In this document: positions 1-7,152 of the stretch, one piece after another
Layout of the letters: the number at the start of each line of letters is the position of its first letter
Numbering within the stretch: position 1 is the stretch's first letter
Assembly (NCBI RefSeq): GCF_029478095.1
Contig: NZ_JAKOAV010000002.1
Location: forward strand, 124,001-188,000
DNA length: 64,000 bases
Source: Pelotomaculum isophthalicicum JI
GTDB lineage: Bacteria > Bacillota > Desulfotomaculia > Desulfotomaculales > Pelotomaculaceae
Direction: 5' to 3'
Program-made: the position numbers and the translations under genes
Notes under the pieces: generated by a model
Told to the model about the DNA's origin: nothing
The model's database searches: none
What the model saw: the letters and a program-made list of their open reading frames with translations, nothing else

Positions 1-337
1 CAATGATATGAGATATATCGTTACCGACCTGTATAAAAGTATAGATTAATGTCTTCCGACAGGGGACTGCCGGATGTGTCAGTAACCGCGTCTTTTGGTA
101 TGAACAGGTGGTTTTCCTTCTTTTAATCACCCTAATACCATTTCTTTACTAGAAATAACACACTTGAGCTTACAATGGGACAAATGGGGCGGGACTCACC
201 GGACCCGCAAGCTAGATACCCATCAGAAGGACCCATGCACGGGGGTAAAAGAAAAAGAGCCTTGTGGCTCTGACGATTCATAAATACTTTATAAAAACCC
301 CTTGGCTTATACACATCTAATGCGTATAATATATTCA
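1..337. other. Left-edge intergenic region
   Basis: No convincing gene is visible on either strand. The one recognisable element is a minus-strand terminator at 252-271. The stretch at about 160-250 is GC-rich and could fold, but it matches no RNA family I recognise. Confidence 0.5.
252..271 (-). terminator. Rho-independent terminator (minus strand)
   Basis: Read on the minus strand, AGAGCC and GGCTCT form a 6-bp stem with an ACAA loop, followed by TTTTTC. No minus-strand gene lies directly upstream of it, so the transcript it ends is unknown. Confidence 0.5.
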
Positions 338-340
338 AGA

Positions 341-406
341 GGTGGACACAATGAAATAAACGAAGTCACGGCAAAGGCAATCCTCAAGCGAGCGGGGCTG
401 AACTAA
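341..406 (+). pseudogene. Possible 3' remnant of a hicA toxin gene
   Basis: The frame ending at TAA 404-406 reads GGHNEINEVTAKAILKRAGL then N. This resembles the C-terminal end of HicA toxins (His, then Glu, then I-L-K/R-x-A-G-L). It lies directly before the HicB-type gene at 440, where hicA is expected. No HicA-like N-terminal part is visible upstream, so the toxin would be truncated. The match is short and the call tentative. Confidence 0.35.
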
Positions 407-439
407 ACCCCGCCTCACAAGAAATGGAGTGATAAAGAA

Positions 440-838
440 ATGAAAACTGCGTACCCTATCGTATTGACACCCACAGAAAAAATGTATGCCGTAACAGTCC
501 CCGATTTGGCCATATCCACCCAAGGCGCTGATGTTGTGGAAGCGATGTATATGGCCCGTGACGCTATCGGAATGTGGATATGCTACGAACAGGACGAAGG
601 CAGGCCAATTCCCGCGCCAAGCGATATAGCGGACGTGGAAACAAAGCCGGGCGAAATAAAAACCCTCGTGGATATTGATGTCGATGAGTATCGAAAGGCC
701 CACGACAACCGCACTATTCGCAAAAATCTCACCTTGCCAAGCTGGTTAAACGAACGCGCGGAAAAGGCGGGAGTAAATTTCTCCCAGGTCCTTCAAGAAG
801 GGTTGAAAAGCCGCCTTGGTATAAAGAAGCAACCATAA
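440..838 (+). CDS. HicB-family antitoxin
   Basis: This 132-residue protein has a HicB-type N-terminal fold (YPIVLTPTEKMYAVTVPDL, then A-x-x-x-A-R-D-A-I around residues 34-43). The C-terminal part resembles a ribbon-helix-helix DNA-binding segment (NLTLPSWLNERAEKAGVNFS). HicB proteins neutralise the HicA ribonuclease and repress their own operon. The start is ATG 440 after a GGAGTGAT motif. An apparently truncated hicA remnant lies just upstream and a second HicB-type pair follows at 969. With no complete partner toxin adjacent, it may now be a solitary antitoxin. Confidence 0.8.
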   Translation: MKTAYPIVLTPTEKMYAVTVPDLAISTQGADVVEAMYMARDAIGMWICYEQDEGRPIPAPSDIADVETKPGEIKTLVDIDVDEYRKAHDNRTIRKNLTLPSWLNERAEKAGVNFSQVLQEGLKSRLGIKKQP

Positions 839-968
839 CGGCTGTTTTACATTTTGACTTATGGTAATAGGGAATTTATAAGTCAAGGAAGGAACTAACT
901 ATTTATTCCAATGTTGCCACTGGAAAGCATCAACACCGTGGGGTATAATATCACCAGGGGGTGATTAC

Positions 969-1175
969 ATGAAAAAGGTAGAAGTTTTTTGCGTAATTGA
1001 AAAAGCTGATGGTGAATACCTTGCTTACTGTGACGAATTGCGGGCTACAGCAAGCGGTGACACAGAAGAAGAAGCATTAAATAATCTAAAAGCTGCCATA
1101 AAAGAATTAATCGATTACCAAGGACCACAAATCTTTGCCCCGAACAAAAAACGGATTCTGGTGGAGGTGGTCTGA
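969..1175 (+). CDS. Short HicB-like antitoxin
   Basis: A 68-residue protein of the short HicB type: a beta-strand pair (VEVFCVIEKADGEYLAYCDE), then the helix TEEEALNNLKAAIKELID typical of the HicB partial RNase H fold. It lacks the DNA-binding tail present in the longer HicB at 440. The ATG follows GGGGGTGATTAC, a strong ribosome binding site. The stop (1173-1175) lies in the initiation region of the HicA-like gene, so the two are probably translationally coupled. Confidence 0.75.
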   Translation: MKKVEVFCVIEKADGEYLAYCDELRATASGDTEEEALNNLKAAIKELIDYQGPQIFAPNKKRILVEVV

Positions 1176-1407
1176 TATAGCCAATCTTCCCCAACTTACT
1201 TATAAAGAGCTTCTATCAACGCTTAAACACTTTGGCCATATTTTACGCGGTGAGGGTTCACCAATTATCATCGGCATCAGCCGAAAAGGGAACTCTTTTA
1301 CAGTACACCACCACCAAAGTCGAAAAGTTACCCCCAGCAAGTTAGCCAAGATTTTAAAACACCTGGATGTGACACAGGCCGAATTTCTTGAATGGTATAA
1401 GAATTAA
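1135..1407 (+). CDS. HicA-like toxin, unusual start
   Basis: The conserved part begins at NLPQLTYKELLSTLKHFG, matching the usual HicA N-terminus (L-P-x-L-x-x-K-E-L). It continues through GEGSPIIIGISRKGNSFTVH, the double-stranded-RNA-binding-like fold with the catalytic-type His. HicA toxins are mRNA interferases. The only standard start in frame is TTG 1135, inside hicB, which would add 14 atypical residues. A good ribosome binding site (GGAGGTGG, 1163-1170) instead points to ATA at 1177-1179, exactly where the family normally starts. Either AUA is used, the start has mutated, or initiation is at TTG. Family call is fairly sure, start is not. Confidence 0.65.
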   Translation: MPRTKNGFWWRWSDIANLPQLTYKELLSTLKHFGHILRGEGSPIIIGISRKGNSFTVHHHQSRKVTPSKLAKILKHLDVTQAEFLEWYKN

Positions 1408-1484
1408 ATCGGTTTCCGGCGGCTATTACGTATGCGCGCGTGCGCATTATTCCTTCGCAGTGGTTGATTAGCATGATTATAAAC

Positions 1485-1516
1485 GGAACCGCCTTCTCCT
1501 GGCGAGAAGGCGGTCC
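1485..1516 (-). terminator. Hairpin downstream of SRP RNA
   Basis: A 13-14 bp near-perfect stem built on GACCGCCTTCTC (minus strand) lies just past the SRP RNA 3' end, followed by a weak T-containing run (CGTTTATAA). It is the likely end of the SRP RNA transcript. Confidence 0.5.
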
Positions 1517-1525
1517 CTCATATTT

Positions 1526-1802
1526 TAAGGCCGCGCACCTGCCTTTGAATATTAGTTTCCGGGCGATACACCCGCAGGTAGCTCGGACCAGGCGACCTCA
1601 CGGCACCCGGAGTATTTCTCTTAGTGCTGCTTCCGTCAGGACCTGACACGGTTCAAGAAGCTCCGTCGCGTGAGACCCGATCGTCCACACCCCTTGCAAA
1701 TGCCGGACCCCACAAGCTAAACCCTCGGGCAGGAATTCAACCCCGCTGCAGCGGATTGCGGGTATAGGGCACCGCTACCTCCCCGTCTAGCACGGCCAAA
1801 GT
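1526..1802 (-). ncRNA. ffs: Signal recognition particle RNA, large bacterial type
   Basis: On the minus strand, the sequence contains GTCAGGTCCTGACGGAAGCA, the conserved Ffh-binding hairpin (helix 8) of SRP RNA. It also carries the Alu-domain signatures GGGGAGGTAGCGGTGCCCT and GCCTGGTCCGAGCTA seen in Bacillus scRNA. The ends GGCCGTGC (5') and GCGCGGCC (3') pair with each other and set the approximate limits, giving about 277 nt. This large form with an Alu domain is typical of Bacillota. The RNA scaffolds Ffh for co-translational targeting of membrane proteins. tRNA-Ser lies about 70 bp upstream on the same strand. Confidence 0.93.
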
Positions 1803-1872
1803 CTTCCCTTTTCATCCAGCGCGGCGCCGGCCACCCTGCCTGACTGCCGCCTGTAGATACCGGACAATAAAA

Positions 1873-1963
1873 TGGCGGAGAGAGTGAGATTCGAACTCAC
1901 GAGACGGTTACCCGTCCACACGCTCTCCAGGCGTGCGCCTTCATCCACTCGGCCATCTCTCCG
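1873..1963 (-). tRNA. tRNA-Ser (anticodon GGA)
   Basis: The minus strand folds as a class II tRNA of 91 nt including an encoded CCA. The acceptor stem CGGAGAG pairs with CTCTCCG, the anticodon arm is CACGC-CTGGAGA-GCGTG with GGA at the anticodon position, the variable arm is long, and the T arm contains GTTCGAATC. It reads UCC/UCU serine codons. Confidence 0.96.
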
Positions 1964-2189
1964 TGCACTACTCAGGGATTACTATTAATGATTAACTTGC
2001 GTAAATAACAATCCATAAGAACACAAACCACGTTAAATAATTATACACGTATTTATTATTCACTGCAAGTATTTTTCCCGCCTGCCGCCACCCGGCAAGC
2101 CTTACAGGCCATCCGCCACGAACGTTACTGATTAAAGGCGAATAATATAGTTTAACAGAAATTACCTTAATATATGGAGGGTTCAAATC

Positions 2190-2834
2190 ATGACATTTTT
2201 TATGACCCCGCCGGGCCGCCACCAGTTGCCGCCGCTTCCTTATCTTTACAACGCCCTTGAACCGGTGATCAGCTCCGCCACCTTGCGATTTCACCACGAC
2301 CACCATCACAAATCATACGTTGACGACTCAAACAAAGCTGAGCTTAAGCTCGTGGAAGCGCGCCAAAAGAAAGACTTCGCATTAGTCAAGCACTGGGAAC
2401 GCGAATTGGCCTTTAATGGTTCCGGTCATATACTGCACAGCATCTACTGGACTGTCATGGCGCCGGCCGGGAGCGGCGGTCAGCCCGGCGCTCAAACTAT
2501 TAATCAAATAAATAATTATTTCGGCAGTTTCCCCGCTTTCCAGGAACAGTTCAGCGAAGCCGCCACAAAAGTGGAAGCCTCGGGATGGGCTGTGCTGGTT
2601 TGGCAGCCGGCCTGGGGGCACCTGGAAATTTTAAATGCTGAAAAGCACCAGAACTTGACCCAATGGGGCGGCATCCCCATTCTTGTGCTTGACGCCTGGG
2701 AGCACGCTTATTATCTTGACTATCAATACCGGCGGGCCGACTACGTCAAGTCTTGGTGGCAACTGGTCAACTGGTTTGAAGTCGAAAAGCGCCTCCTGCT
2801 GGCGATGCAGTCACAAATACCGTTAACATTATAA
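2190..2834 (+). CDS. sodA: Fe/Mn superoxide dismutase
   Basis: This 214-residue protein disproportionates superoxide to oxygen and hydrogen peroxide. The four metal ligands of the Fe/Mn family can be placed: His35 in the LRFHHDHHHKSYVD motif, His83 in GHILHSIYW, and Asp168 and His172 in LDAWEHAYYLDYQ. Length and lack of a signal peptide fit the cytoplasmic enzyme. The ATG follows ATGGAGGGTTC, a good ribosome binding site. It is monocistronic: tRNA-Ser lies upstream on the other strand and the ABC permease gene is convergent downstream. Iron versus manganese cannot be told reliably from sequence alone. Confidence 0.93.
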   Translation: MTFFMTPPGRHQLPPLPYLYNALEPVISSATLRFHHDHHHKSYVDDSNKAELKLVEARQKKDFALVKHWERELAFNGSGHILHSIYWTVMAPAGSGGQPGAQTINQINNYFGSFPAFQEQFSEAATKVEASGWAVLVWQPAWGHLEILNAEKHQNLTQWGGIPILVLDAWEHAYYLDYQYRRADYVKSWWQLVNWFEVEKRLLLAMQSQIPLTL

Positions 2835-2884
2835 AGCTAACATTTAGCGTTTTAACAAATATAAATTATAAAAAATTTCACACT

Positions 2885-3691
2885 TTATTGTATCAAACGG
2901 TTTTTGACCATTGCCAGGGGCAACCGGATAGTCAATATGACAAAAGCGGCCAGCCAGCCCAAGTCAGCCAGGTTGGACCAGGCCACCTTGCCGTGCAGCA
3001 GGGGGCGGATAACTTCCACAGCATGGTATAACGGCGTAAACCAGGGAAGAAACCTGACCCCCGCCGGCAGGTTGTCCACCGGAAAGAATACTCCGGCGAA
3101 CAAAAACATCGGCGAAATCAATAAGGTGAAAAAATATCCGAAGGAATCATAGTTCGGAGCGATACTGGTCCAAATTAGCGACAATATGGAAAAAGACATG
3201 ACCATCAAAGCAAGCGGCACCGGCGTCAGAAGCGCCCAGGGAGACTTGACCAAACCGAACATCGCCACCACTATCAAAAACACAGTGCCGTAAAGTACTC
3301 CTTTAAATGTCCCGTATAGTATTTCACCCATTACCACGTCATCCATGCTTACCGGAGTGGCCACCATGCCCTGGAAGATTTTTTGATGCCCCATTCTGGT
3401 AAAACTGCCGTAAGTCATCTCATATGTGGTGGAAAACATCGCCGAAGAAGCAATCAGCGCGGGGGCGAGAAAATCGATATATGACAGCCCTTCAATTTGG
3501 TTCACGTACACCCCCAGGCCGAAGCCCATGGCCCATAAGTACAGCATGGGTTCTATGAAATTAAACATGATATTTGCCTTCCAGGTTTTTTTGAAGACCA
3601 GCAGGTTGCGGTAGATAACCTTTAACACCAAGGGCCATGACAGGTCCGGGATAGTGGTTATTCCTTTAAACAATTGTTTTCTTTTTACCAT
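2885..3691 (-). CDS. ABC-2 type permease, NodJ-like
   Basis: A 268-residue integral membrane protein with about six hydrophobic segments and the ABC-2 fold. The C-terminal stretch ISPMFLFAGVFFPVDNLP, with LPWFTPLYHAVEVIRPLL after it, is characteristic of the NodJ/lipooligosaccharide export branch. It would form the channel for the ATPase encoded just upstream (3815-4756), exporting substrate across the cytoplasmic membrane. It is the last gene of the minus-strand cassette that begins at 6970. About 120 bp containing a dispersed repeat separates it from the ATPase gene, so expression of the two may differ somewhat. The substrate may be the product of the cysteine-rich protein and radical SAM enzyme, inferred from context only. 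Confidence 0.85.
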   Translation of the reverse strand: MVKRKQLFKGITTIPDLSWPLVLKVIYRNLLVFKKTWKANIMFNFIEPMLYLWAMGFGLGVYVNQIEGLSYIDFLAPALIASSAMFSTTYEMTYGSFTRMGHQKIFQGMVATPVSMDDVVMGEILYGTFKGVLYGTVFLIVVAMFGLVKSPWALLTPVPLALMVMSFSILSLIWTSIAPNYDSFGYFFTLLISPMFLFAGVFFPVDNLPAGVRFLPWFTPLYHAVEVIRPLLHGKVAWSNLADLGWLAAFVILTIRLPLAMVKNRLIQ

Positions 3692-3721
3692 AACGTCAAC
3701 CTCCCTTATGCCGGTCTTATA

Positions 3722-3812
3722 GAATGATTGTACCTACTCAGTAATTAGAAGCCATGATGAGAGAATGGCTTATTGTCCTCAGATCAGATATTCTGACTAC
3801 TGAATACTGACT
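3722..3812. repeat. Dispersed imperfect palindromic repeat, copy 1
   Basis: This block contains GATGAGAGAATGGCTTATTG and ATTCTGACTACTGAATACTG. A second copy at 9731-9826 shares the order GAGAGAATG, TTATT, ATATTCTGA, TACTGA. The arms (AGTCAG and CTGACT types) can pair. It lies between two genes of one operon. No coding potential. Confidence 0.6.
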
Positions 3813-3814
3813 AC

Positions 3815-4756
3815 TTATTCCTCGTCAAGCGTTTCGCCTGTAAGTTTCAGAAACACATCTTCCAGGTTGGCCGGCCTCAGCCTCTGGTAGCCTACAGGAA
3901 TACCCAGGGCGGCGGCCTTGCCGGACATCCTTTCAGCCAGTTCCCTGCCGTGGTCGGTAAACAATACCAGATCGTCCCCCAGCACCTGGCGGGCCTTGAC
4001 TAAATCCTCGCAACCAGCCACGAGAATCCCGTGCCGCGCGGGCTCCACTCCCAGTTCCAGGGCGTCATTGCCAGTGTGACGCTCAATCAATTCCCGGGGC
4101 GCGCCCTGTTCTAATATTTCCCCCTGGTGAAGCACGATGAGCCTGTCGCAAAGCTGGTCGGCCTCCTCCAGATAGTGGGTGGTCAAGAGCATGGTAGTGC
4201 CCGATTCCTTCAGTTTCTTTAAGCGCTGCCAGACCAGGTGGCGGGCATAGGGGTCCAGGCCTGTGGTGGGCTCGTCCAGGATCAAAAGCGCCGGCTGATT
4301 GAGCAACGCCCTGCCGATAGTTAATCGCCGCTTAAGACCGCCGGACAGGTGCTCCACCACCTCGCCGGACTTGTCCGTCAAATCCATAAAATTCAAAATG
4401 TCCCCGGCCCGCTTTTGGGCCAGGTCTTTAGGCATCCTGAAGTAGCCGGCGCAAACCAGGAGGTTTTCCCAGACGGATAATTCCGGGTCAAGGTTATCCT
4501 CCTGTGGCACTACCCCGACTTTGGCCTTGATATCTCTCGCCCTCTTCATGATATCTTCCCCAAAAACCTCAAGTTTTCCGGCGGTAACAGGGGAAAACCC
4601 GTAGATCATTTTCGCTATGGAGGTTTTCCCCGCTCCGTTCGGCCCGAGCAATCCAAAGCATTCTCCCCCGAAAACAGTGAAGTTGACCCCTTTTACCGCT
4701 TCAAAATCAGCAAATCTTTTGACCAGGTCCCTTGCCGCAATAACGCTTTCTCTCAT
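3815..4756 (-). CDS. ABC transporter ATP-binding protein, NodI-like
   Basis: This 313-residue ATPase has Walker A GPNGAGKTS (about residue 38), signature LSGGLKRR, Walker B LLILDEPTTGLDP and the H-loop TTHYLEEAD. The C-terminal extension of roughly 80 residues and the A-N-L-E-D-V-F-L-K-L-T-G ending are typical of the DrrA/NodI drug and lipooligosaccharide export branch. It pairs with the permease at 2885-3691. Its ATG directly follows the stop codon of the radical SAM gene with no gap, so the two are translationally linked. This suggests the exporter acts on the product of the modifying enzyme. Confidence 0.9.
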   Translation of the reverse strand: MRESVIAARDLVKRFADFEAVKGVNFTVFGGECFGLLGPNGAGKTSIAKMIYGFSPVTAGKLEVFGEDIMKRARDIKAKVGVVPQEDNLDPELSVWENLLVCAGYFRMPKDLAQKRAGDILNFMDLTDKSGEVVEHLSGGLKRRLTIGRALLNQPALLILDEPTTGLDPYARHLVWQRLKKLKESGTTMLLTTHYLEEADQLCDRLIVLHQGEILEQGAPRELIERHTGNDALELGVEPARHGILVAGCEDLVKARQVLGDDLVLFTDHGRELAERMSGKAAALGIPVGYQRLRPANLEDVFLKLTGETLDEE

Positions 4757-6031
4757 TTAACCCCATCGTTCCTTCGTAATAAATCTATTATGAATATTAT
4801 AACCCGACCGCATCAATCCGGATATCCTTTTGGCTTCCTGACAAACTACCCAGAACAGGCAATTCTCTTCAGACGGGGTAAAGTGATCGCCGGTTTGTTC
4901 AAAATTTACCGCGTAGCAGCCTCCGGTGCATTTTCTGGAGCAGCGCTTACAACTCTGTTGTTGACGTATAATTGGATTTTTGAACGGTTCCAGCAAATGG
5001 ACATCGATCTCAGTATTAACATTGCCTACGATACACCTGCCGACCTCACCGGTCAAGCCCAGCAACTTGGAACAGGGACTGACATCTCCGTTTGGCGCCA
5101 CAGCCAGCGACGTGCTGCCGGCCCGGCAGCCCCAACCGGAATACTCATTTTCACCCTTCTCGAACTCCTCAATAAAAATGGGAACACCTTTCTGCTTTAA
5201 AGCATGATAGTCCATCAATATTTTTAACAGGTTGAGGCCGTACCGTGTGATCTCCTCCCTGCTCCAGCTCTTGGCGCCTTGCGCGGGGGCGATAATGAAC
5301 TGATTGATGCCCAGGTCCACAAGTTGCTTAAAATCTTCCCTCATGCTGTCTATGGCGGCGTTGCTTACAGTCATCCTTACCCCCAGCCAGGGCTGGTACA
5401 TTTTCATCAGCGGGATTGAATAGGCGATTTTGTGCCAGGTGCCTTCACCGTTTTTTGTCCGGCGGTAGCGGCCATGAGTTTCCGGACCGCCGTCCATACT
5501 CAACAACATGTTGATATTATATTGCGAAAAGAATTTTAAAATATCTTCACTGACTAAAGTGCCATTGGTGGTTACCGCCCAAGTAATGGCCAGGTTGCGC
5601 TTTTTCGCGGCTTCCAGGGCATAGGGCACAATCTGCTTGATTAAATTAAATTCCAGCAGAGGTTCCCCGCCGATCAAGGTTATATTTACCATCGGAAAGG
5701 ACGCCCGCTCCATCAGCAGATCGATGGCATTCCTGGCCGTGGTAAAATTCATTCTGTCATGAGCGCTTTTTTCGCGAATAAAACAGTATTCACAAGTTAA
5801 ATTGCAGTTAAAGGTCAGGTTCAATTCCAATGCCGCCAATCCGAGTTTGGCCCGGTTTAACTCCTTTACAGCCAGGTTAGTCAATTTTTCCGCGTCCTCG
5901 TTATCCAATAAATATTTCCTTTTCAGAATATCCGTAAGAACCCGGGGGGAGTACCCAGGATTGATTCTGGCATACTCCCTGATAAAAACCGCCGCCTGCT
6001 CAAGCCAGGCGCCGTAGTCACTTATTCCCAT
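4757..6031 (-). CDS. Radical SAM/SPASM peptide-maturase-like protein
   Basis: A 424-residue enzyme. The radical SAM cluster motif is CNLTCEYC (Cys76, Cys80, Cys83) and GGEP is at 121-124. The C-terminal SPASM domain is complete: Cys302, Cys320, Cys333, Cys361, Cys364, Cys368, Cys372, Cys391 and Cys397 can bind two more iron-sulfur clusters. The N-terminal 65 residues form a small helical domain, perhaps for substrate recognition. SPASM radical SAM proteins commonly install thioether or carbon-carbon bonds in ribosomal peptides or activate sulfatases. There is no sulfatase here, but a cysteine-rich repeat protein ends 3 bp upstream and an ABC exporter follows immediately. A peptide-modifying role is therefore the best inference; the reaction cannot be read from the sequence. 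Confidence 0.88.
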   Translation of the reverse strand: MGISDYGAWLEQAAVFIREYARINPGYSPRVLTDILKRKYLLDNEDAEKLTNLAVKELNRAKLGLAALELNLTFNCNLTCEYCFIREKSAHDRMNFTTARNAIDLLMERASFPMVNITLIGGEPLLEFNLIKQIVPYALEAAKKRNLAITWAVTTNGTLVSEDILKFFSQYNINMLLSMDGGPETHGRYRRTKNGEGTWHKIAYSIPLMKMYQPWLGVRMTVSNAAIDSMREDFKQLVDLGINQFIIAPAQGAKSWSREEITRYGLNLLKILMDYHALKQKGVPIFIEEFEKGENEYSGWGCRAGSTSLAVAPNGDVSPCSKLLGLTGEVGRCIVGNVNTEIDVHLLEPFKNPIIRQQQSCKRCSRKCTGGCYAVNFEQTGDHFTPSEENCLFWVVCQEAKRISGLMRSGYNIHNRFITKERWG

Positions 6032-6034
6032 GGT

Positions 6035-6970
6035 TTATTCCTTTTCTTTTTCGTCTTTATTTTTCTGTTCTTCTTTAACTGTAAAATCCATCGGCATTGG
6101 GGATGAAACGGGAGCCATTCCAGCCGGTGTTCCCGCCGCCGGACCAGTTACACCGGTAAACGGGACGGCACAGTTATACCCGCTTGACGTAACGCACTGG
6201 GTAGCGTTAAACGAGAAAAGGCCGCAGAGTTGCTGAAACTGGAAAGTCGTGCACGGTACGCTAAAAGCGGAACCGCAGGGCTGCGTGTATTGGGAAATGC
6301 ACGGTTGCTGATACATGGATACGCAGGGCATCGCGTACTGGGAACCGCACGGTTGCTGAAACATGCATACGCAGGGCATCGCATATTGGGAATCGCACGG
6401 TTGCTGGTACATGCACATGCAAGGCATCGCGTATTGGGAACCGCACGGCTGCTGGTATTGGCACGCGCAAGCTTGCCCGTACAGGAAGGATCCGCAATAA
6501 ACAGCCGGACATCCGCCTACGTCGGCCAGCGGCCCCACTACTCCGTAGAACTGTTGGCTGCCGGGGCAACTATATCCCCCCGGCATGTTGCATTGCGAAC
6601 CAAATGGGGTTGGCCCGCAAGTACCAGGCGCATAGTTGCCGGGGCAGGTATAGACGCCCGAGCAAAAGACAGGCGGCCTGCAAACATACTGCTGGCTGCA
6701 GCCATACTGCGGGCCGGTGCAACCAATCTCCTCTTTTACGCTATCCCTCAGTTTTTCCGCCAGGCGCTCCATGCTTTTCTCGGTCAGGGTCTGTTTTGAC
6801 GGTTCCCAGACAATTTGAATTGACTTGATCGGAATTGAACCGACGCCTTCCATAGTTTCTATCCGCACATACTGCTCATTCACCGCCAATACTGTACCGG
6901 AGATCATTCTTCCGTTAACCAGTTCAACGGCAATATTTTTACCTTGACTGGCCTGCAATTGCTCAAACAA
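6035..6970 (-). CDS. Cys-rich repeat protein with Sm-like N-domain; candidate substrate of the radical SAM enzyme
   Basis: A 311-residue protein in two parts. Residues 8-55 look like a small beta-barrel of Sm/LSm type (VELVNGRMISGTVLAVNEQY, then VRIETMEGVGSIPIKSIQIV). A charged helix follows to residue 83. The remaining sequence has 26 cysteines, none before residue 84, and includes four 16-residue repeats (consensus QQPCxSQYAMPCxCMY) at 173-236. The tail is acidic and lysine-rich (KEEQKNKDEKEKE). The start is TTG 6970, 9 nt after AAGGAG. The layout resembles a long leader followed by a modifiable core and it heads the operon with the radical SAM and export genes. Alternatively it is a spore coat protein: low-complexity Y/Q/P/C repeats and the sigma-K-like promoter at 7007-7034 would fit. 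Confidence 0.7.
   Translation of the reverse strand: MFEQLQASQGKNIAVELVNGRMISGTVLAVNEQYVRIETMEGVGSIPIKSIQIVWEPSKQTLTEKSMERLAEKLRDSVKEEIGCTGPQYGCSQQYVCRPPVFCSGVYTCPGNYAPGTCGPTPFGSQCNMPGGYSCPGSQQFYGVVGPLADVGGCPAVYCGSFLYGQACACQYQQPCGSQYAMPCMCMYQQPCDSQYAMPCVCMFQQPCGSQYAMPCVSMYQQPCISQYTQPCGSAFSVPCTTFQFQQLCGLFSFNATQCVTSSGYNCAVPFTGVTGPAAGTPAGMAPVSSPMPMDFTVKEEQKNKDEKEKE
6263..6454 (-). repeat. Four 48-bp in-frame tandem repeats
   Basis: Four consecutive 48-bp units encode residues 173-236 of the cysteine-rich protein. Units one to three are close copies (QQPCGSQYAMPCMCMY, QQPCDSQYAMPCVCMF, QQPCGSQYAMPCVSMY). The fourth is diverged (QQPCISQYTQPCGSAF). Copy-number change would keep the reading frame. 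Confidence 0.9.
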
Positions 6971-7006
6971 CTCAAGTCACTCCTTGGGCTGATATTTTGT
7001 CTTATT

Positions 7007-7034
7007 CAATATATGATTGAAGGAGTTTTTCGGT
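7007..7034 (-). promoter_or_regulatory. Possible sigma-K-like promoter of the Cys-rich/radical SAM operon
   Basis: On the minus strand, AC (7034-7033) is separated by 17 bp from CATATATTG (7015-7007), the mother-cell sporulation pattern AC-N17-CATAnnnT. Transcription would start near 7000, about 20 nt before the ribosome binding site. The motif is short, so chance occurrence is possible. The same pattern recurs at 34488-34515. Confidence 0.35.
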
Positions 7035-7152
7035 TCAGGCCGGCTTGAAGGGATTACCGGTTTTGTGTGGAAGTATTTCTACGGAGTGCTTTTGCAGATT
7101 GATTTTCGCGGATAACACATTTTTTCAGCGGTAAGCGCCGGGGGATTATGAA

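Noticed and set aside
1440-1646. Plus-strand open frame near 1.5 kb
   Set aside because: It lies over the SRP RNA terminator and 3' end on the opposite strand.
1873-1963. tRNA-Ser as an integration site for a mobile element
   Set aside because: No direct repeat of the tRNA 3' end and no integrase gene were found in the window.
6263-6454. Possible CRISPR-like array
   Set aside because: The four 48-bp units are contiguous, without spacers, and are in frame within a protein gene.
6230-6799. Long plus-strand open frame opposite the cysteine-rich protein gene
   Set aside because: It mirrors the 48-bp repeats of the real gene, has no ribosome binding site and gives a repetitive Arg/Leu/Ala-rich product.
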